A stretch of 64,000 nucleotides of DNA from Perkinsus chesapeaki (Eukaryota > Perkinsozoa > Perkinsida > Perkinsidae), in assembly GCA_013115145.1 (NCBI GenBank), contig JAAPAO010000117.1:1-64000 (forward strand), read 5' to 3'. Position numbers and translations under genes: made by a program. Below, piece by piece: positions 59,803-64,000 of the stretch. Below the pieces are notes generated by a model, which saw only the letters and a list, made by a program, of their open reading frames with translations, was not told where the DNA came from and made no database searches. The first letter of the stretch is position 1, and every line of letters begins with the position of its first letter.

Positions 59803-59860
59803 GAGAGTCCAATCATTGGACTCTCATTGGACATCATTGGACCATTGGACTCCAATGGTC
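59803..59860. repeat. Two adjacent perfect palindromes
   Basis: gagagtccaat-c-attggactctc (59803-59825) and gaccattgga-c-tccaatggtc (59840-59860) are each symmetric around one C. The words attgga/tccaat recur between them. They could be protein-binding sites or slippage products. Confidence 0.8.
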
Positions 59861-60216
59861 TCGCTGAGTGAACACTCTTCTTTAAAAGAACGTTCTGCTC
59901 CCTCCGCATATCGAGATCTCGGGTACCTCCTAAGGCTGTACTTGACTCTTCTGCTCGCCCAATAGAATACAACTCACGTTTTCTAGTAGACTACGAGCTC
60001 TAACGAGACCATTCAAGAAGTGCTCCGGTTTTCACTAAGAAAAAACTCGGATCAGCGGCGCAGGAGATCACACTGTGGGGCGTTAGTACCCCGGCTGCAA
60101 GGAAGCATGCTGCACTCGGGGCATCTTGTTTCGCTGAAAATTTGAAAGGTTTCGTATCGGCTCCTGACACTGAGCTTGCAGGTCACCAAGCCATTCAACA
60201 GTAGGGGATTACCAAT

Positions 60217-60420
60217 ATGACATTCAACCGAAAAGTTTTCACGGTCCTCCGGATCCCTATTGAGAGTTTCTCATGTGACTGTTTCTTCAGAAATACCTCG
60301 AGTTATTCAATGTTCGTCGACACCTTAGCTGAAAAATGTGGAAGTATATCAATACATAGGATGTATGATCACTGTAGGATCAATACATGCTCACTAGGCG
60401 TTTGCTCAGGCAGCGCTTGA
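60217..60420 (+). pseudogene. Possible diverged relic of the secreted-protein family
   Basis: The 67-codon frame (MTFNRKVFTVLRIPIESFSC, then SMFVDTLAEKCGS) aligns loosely with the middle of the family (MSIFHIKDSKQVFTWGIPI, then FREFADKCGL). The spacing is similar and the order is the same, but there is no signal peptide. The end is Cys-rich (DHCRINTCSLGVCSGSA). It sits between copies 2 and 3 where a tandem copy would be expected. The similarity is weak and could be chance. Confidence 0.35.
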
Positions 60421-62298
60421 GCTCTCCCATGCTTAGACTTCTATGACGGTCAGCGTCAGACGGTGCCTTTTCAAGGTCTTGTTGCCCAGGGTGATTGTTC
60501 CCCCGCATTTTAATTATTTCATGCCTCATCGCCAAATGTCTGGGCAATGCTGCATACCCGTGATATGTGAAGATAGCTGAGGTGCAGCTTTAGATGAGTA
60601 GTGGATGTGCGCTTCAGAGTTGTCCATCTGGCCTGCATGCAAACCCTGAAACTCTAATTATGAGGTTTGTCCCTCACCGTGAACATGAGAGTCTTTTCTT
60701 ACATACTGGCGATGAAGCTCAGTGATAAGCTCTAGCGAAATCCCTAGAAACTCAAGCCCAATTCTGGGACGATCTTCGACTTCGAACCACGTCAACATCG
60801 GTATAAAAAGTCACTGTCATGTCACACGACTCGTGTGAGCCTCAACTTGCTCCTTGAACGTAGAACAGGAGCCGTGACTATTCAAGTGAGGGTATACAAT
60901 CATGATCCGCAACGGCACCCGGCTGTAATATGCCGAGCATTTACTGTGCTTACCGCAGAACAAGCTCATGGTTTACATTAGGGTCCTACATAGATTTGTA
61001 TTAGGTACACCGGAATTGGAGTCGATCAGGTACTCCAAGTTGGACAAAAAGAGTGAAACAGTCGACAACGATTGAAAGGTCAAGCTTAGGAAACGTTAAC
61101 TTCGGACGAGGGGGTGTTTAAGGACCTCTGATTCCAGACGAATGAGAACAATTTCAAACTTGAAGAATTCAACTGGACGCACACATCCAAACTCAAGACG
61201 AATGTTGTTTTCGACTCGAATGTGATATATTCAATGTACGGAACCTTTCCGTTGGTAACACGGAGATGCGGTGCCTAGGTGAGTATGGCAAAGAGAATTT
61301 GTAATGGAGCTATATGAAACACATCTTTTAGTTTCGGGTCCGCATCTACTGAAAAAGGTCGCAGTGCGGTATCTGACGCCAGCCGCTTGCACTAGTATGA
61401 AAGTCCAGCTAGTCGCGAATCCAACACAGTACAATGTATCTCAGTGCTTATAGCTATGATCTTATTAATATTAAGGCTGTGGCGTTCTCATGTCAGCATC
61501 AAACTTCACAGTATTAGCAGTCCCGTGCGGGAACATCGAAAGTGGAAGATTAGCTATATCTGATGTGACCGATCTGTTGCTGATAATTAGCTATGACACA
61601 TTGTAGAAGCTCTATGATCATGTATTTTCCCCGCCGCTTGGTGATTCATCATGACTATACGCTCTAGGCGAGCAATCATCCTTCCAGTAGAAGCAGTGTT
61701 TAGTTGGAAGGAGGCAAAGCCTCGTTTCATGGCTCCGTCCGCGTTCCGCAGAGATTCGTGCCGTAACACGTGCCCTGCCAACTTCCTAAGGGAAAGTAAA
61801 AGAATCAAGAGGGCGAAAGCCGGGCTTTATAGCAAAGCGGCGTAGCTTGTGTTACCTACCGAGCTGAAGCCTTAAAAACCGGCTCTCTTGCGGCAAAAAT
61901 GTGCAGAACGATTGAGTAAAGGCTCACAAGAAAAACTCGACTGTCACACTTGCATGTCACCATGTTCGCCCAAGAGGTAGCATTCTTTTCATGCTAGTGT
62001 ACCTTGTTGTATAAAGACACTGGGTACTAGAGCTAGCATCGCTGACCATATCTGGCGGGTGCAAACTGAATATGATCAGAGTGCCATAGCCCAACATAGG
62101 CCGCTTGGTCGACTTACTTCGCCATGAATCGTGGTTTCATCGTCGCCTCCGGGCGTGACACGGAAAAGGTCACTAAGCAGTGCCGTTGAGCAGAAGAAGT
62201 ACTTATCAGAGCTTTTAAGCTACAAATTCTCTCGCCCCCGTGCTTCCCGTTTCTGATTCACGTGTATTTCTTCTTTGGCACTTACTTCTAGTTATCCA
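60421..62298. other. Gene-poor spacer
   Basis: Only short frames occur (61231-61434 minus, 61587-61808 minus, 61651-61845 plus), none with a motif. I see no RNA gene or mobile element. Part of it should be the duplicated flank, but by eye it is too diverged to delimit. Confidence 0.4.
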
Positions 62299-62733
62299 AT
62301 GGTTGTCAACACCTTAGTGCTCTCGTTCATTTCCCTCATTGGCTGTCAGGCGGTCTTCCCGCCCAATGAGCAATACTGTTCTAAAGAAGCAACCTCTGCG
62401 GGAGCCATGTGGGCTTTGAAATTCCCTCGTGACTCCGAGCCGCCGCTGAAGGATACGATGAGCATATTCCACGTCGCGGGTTCCCAACAAGTGTTCACAT
62501 GGGGTATTCCAATGCAGAAGAACACCTCTGGTGACAAGACCTTCGTCCAGGTTGATACTTCTTCGGAGCACTTCACGAAGTTCGCTAAAGAATATGGTCT
62601 TGCTGCCGACCTGTGGGAGCAAATCCCGTTCGACACCAAGAGCAACAGTATGACGATTCAGCCAAACAGTTCTAGCAAGCAGTTTAAACTGCAGCCAGAC
62701 TTTTGTTTCAAACGGACTCGAAGAGCCTTTTGA
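62299..62733 (+). CDS. Secreted-protein family copy 3 (intact, diverged)
   Basis: An intronless frame of 144 residues from ATG 62299. The signal peptide is MVVNTLVLSFISLIGCQA. Conserved blocks are FPPNEQYCSKEAT, MWALKFPRDSEPPLKDTMSI, QQVFTWGIPMQ, FVQVDTSSEHFTKFAKEYGL, MTIQPNSSSK and DFCFKRTRR. Both family cysteines are kept, while the middle (HVAGS, KNTSGDKT) differs from copies 1 and 2, and the C-terminus gains a basic RTRRAF tail. The frame behind ATG is open to 62275 without another ATG. The divergence shows that this copy is older than the copy 1/copy 2 pair. Confidence 0.75.
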   Translation: MVVNTLVLSFISLIGCQAVFPPNEQYCSKEATSAGAMWALKFPRDSEPPLKDTMSIFHVAGSQQVFTWGIPMQKNTSGDKTFVQVDTSSEHFTKFAKEYGLAADLWEQIPFDTKSNSMTIQPNSSSKQFKLQPDFCFKRTRRAF

Positions 62734-63841
62734 TGATGTTGATGATTCTGAGAGTACAAGAGTCGAGGGGAAATGTCAATATGTTACGGCCTCGTGCATA
62801 TATCGCATGCGCGCTGGTCAAAGCCCGTACGATTTAGGGCCTTCTATCTTATGTCAATCAACCGTTTGAAGCGTAGTGGGCTAAGTGGTCATCGGTGACT
62901 TGCACCCCAATCATTAGTAGCCAGTACGGTTTTCCATTTTATCTCTGTGATTCAATGGTCCAGCTTATGCCCTCTGTAGTTTAGGAGCGTCTTACTCTTA
63001 TTTGATGTATGTAGCTAGAAAAGACGGATATCACATATTCTTTCAGATGTCAAAGTCAAATAATAATGATACTGTTCTGTTTGTCAATCGGCATACTCAG
63101 CGCTGACCACAACATCATACTAAATTGATTGTGTTACACGATACGTCAGGACTTTCTGCGTCTGGGCTTCTACTCATTTTTTCTGGGCCAAATTGATATG
63201 GTATTGGCTCCTAACTATTCAGATATTGGAATGGTGTAGATGTCGTGTACTATAGGCTGGTTATCTGTGCGGTCCTCTCATGATCGCGTGACATGATCTT
63301 AACTTGTTACCCGCAGTGTCGTTAAGTAGAAAGAGGTAAGCAGGTAACCAGCGGTCTTCGAGTTCTGGTTGAAGAATCGGGGATTAGATTGTGCTGGTGA
63401 ACAGTTTGCGCCATCAATGCCTCTTAAAGTCGTCGAAAGGCTCCCTCCACACCAATGTTGTTTGTAGCTTCTAATACGCCCATTGGCTTCCATTACTTCG
63501 TTGTTTATGTGTGGCGGTCATAACATCAGAGCTACTGACGTTCTGATTAACTTAGATATCGATTTTTCTCTTGAAAGTCCCTTGAAGACTGGGCTGTTCC
63601 GTCACTCTATTGTCGAGACAATATGTAGTACAGGGTGTCCCAGAAAAATGTTTCTTGAATAACTTTTTGCAAAACTGCGACGTCCGAAAGCTCTCGAGCT
63701 TATCTCTCTAATGCCATAAGACTCACAATCATATTCGATGGGGTTGGCGAGAAACGCAAATTTTAAGATCTCAAAAAAACTGTTACAATGGAAGAGGTCG
63801 GACTTGGCAGAAAATTTGAAGGCCTAATTTTGAGTTATCAA
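62734..63841. other. Spacer between copies 3 and 4
   Basis: There is weak flank homology to the other copies (a gtcaatcg block near 63090 and the 63230-63370 block). A minus frame at 63299-63493 has no support. Confidence 0.4.
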
Positions 63842-64000
63842 ATGCTCGTCAACGCCGTTGTTCTCCCGGTCATCGCCTTCACTGGTTGCCAGTCCTACTT
63901 CCTGTTGCTCTTATGAAGCAACTCCCGAAGGAGCTCTGTGGGCCTTACGCTTTCCCCGTCCTCACTTGAATGGTACTATGAGCATATTCCACATTAAGGA
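63842..64000 (+). pseudogene. Secreted-protein family copy 4, frameshifted, cut by window edge
   Basis: It starts MLVNAVVLPVIAFTGCQSYF like copy 2. Then about 14 bp that encode PPNEY in the other copies are missing, so the frame runs into TGA at once. In the shifted frame the family sequence resumes (SYEATPEGALWALRFPR, then GTMSIFHIK) to the last base of the window. The deletion makes it a likely pseudogene. Confidence 0.75.

Noticed and set aside
63625-63655. Sequence cagggtgtcccagaaaaatg resembling the end of some mariner-type transposons
   Set aside because: No matching inverted copy, transposase frame or target duplication was found nearby.

Overview
The window is eukaryotic nuclear DNA. 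Genes lie on both strands, nearly all are split by short GT-AG introns, intergenic gaps are small, and polyQ, polyA, polyD and CAG/GAT repeats are common. The gene content points to an alveolate protist, most like Perkinsus or a relative: a tryptophanyl-tRNA synthetase with an AlaX-like N-terminal extension, a Sec7/TBC fusion protein, and many low-complexity extensions. The taxon is an inference, not something a marker gene proves.

Layout. 1.2-13.0 kb is a run of minus-strand genes: a RING/coiled-coil protein, a methyltransferase-like protein, a type I protein arginine methyltransferase, a low-complexity protein, a long coiled-coil membrane protein, a small membrane or secreted protein and AlaX-TrpRS. 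13.4-28.0 kb is a plus-strand run: an LRR/F-box-like protein, a kinase-phosphodiesterase resembling the end-healing half of tRNA ligase, Ku80 and the deadenylase PAN2. 28.6-37.1 kb holds a twin-CX9C protein, succinyl-CoA ligase beta (minus), two acyl-CoA dehydrogenases in tandem and two unknown genes. 37.5-43.8 kb (minus) has a pseudokinase-ankyrin-membrane protein directly downstream of a nucleotidyltransferase-like gene. 44.1-54.5 kb (plus) has a Sec7-PH-TBC protein, a GT47 exostosin-like glycosyltransferase, a wrecked GT10 fucosyltransferase, a mitochondrial rhodanese, a membrane-anchored spermidine synthase and two tiny genes diverging from a near-perfect palindrome.

The last 9 kb is different: gene-poor, without recognisable housekeeping genes, and containing a tandem family of small secreted proteins. 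Two copies are intact, one has an in-frame stop, one is frameshifted at the window edge, and one is a possible diverged relic. Homology continues into the 3' flanks, so whole segments were duplicated.

Functional themes are RNA metabolism (TrpRS, tRNA end-healing, PAN2), DNA repair (Ku80), arginine methylation and polyamine synthesis, mitochondrial or peroxisomal metabolism (succinyl-CoA ligase, acyl-CoA dehydrogenases, rhodanese, twin CX9C) and vesicle traffic (Sec7-TBC). Exon structures were worked out by hand from reading frame, splice-site phase and family motifs. Boundaries of internal exons are therefore inferred, and gene spans are given as single start-to-stop intervals.
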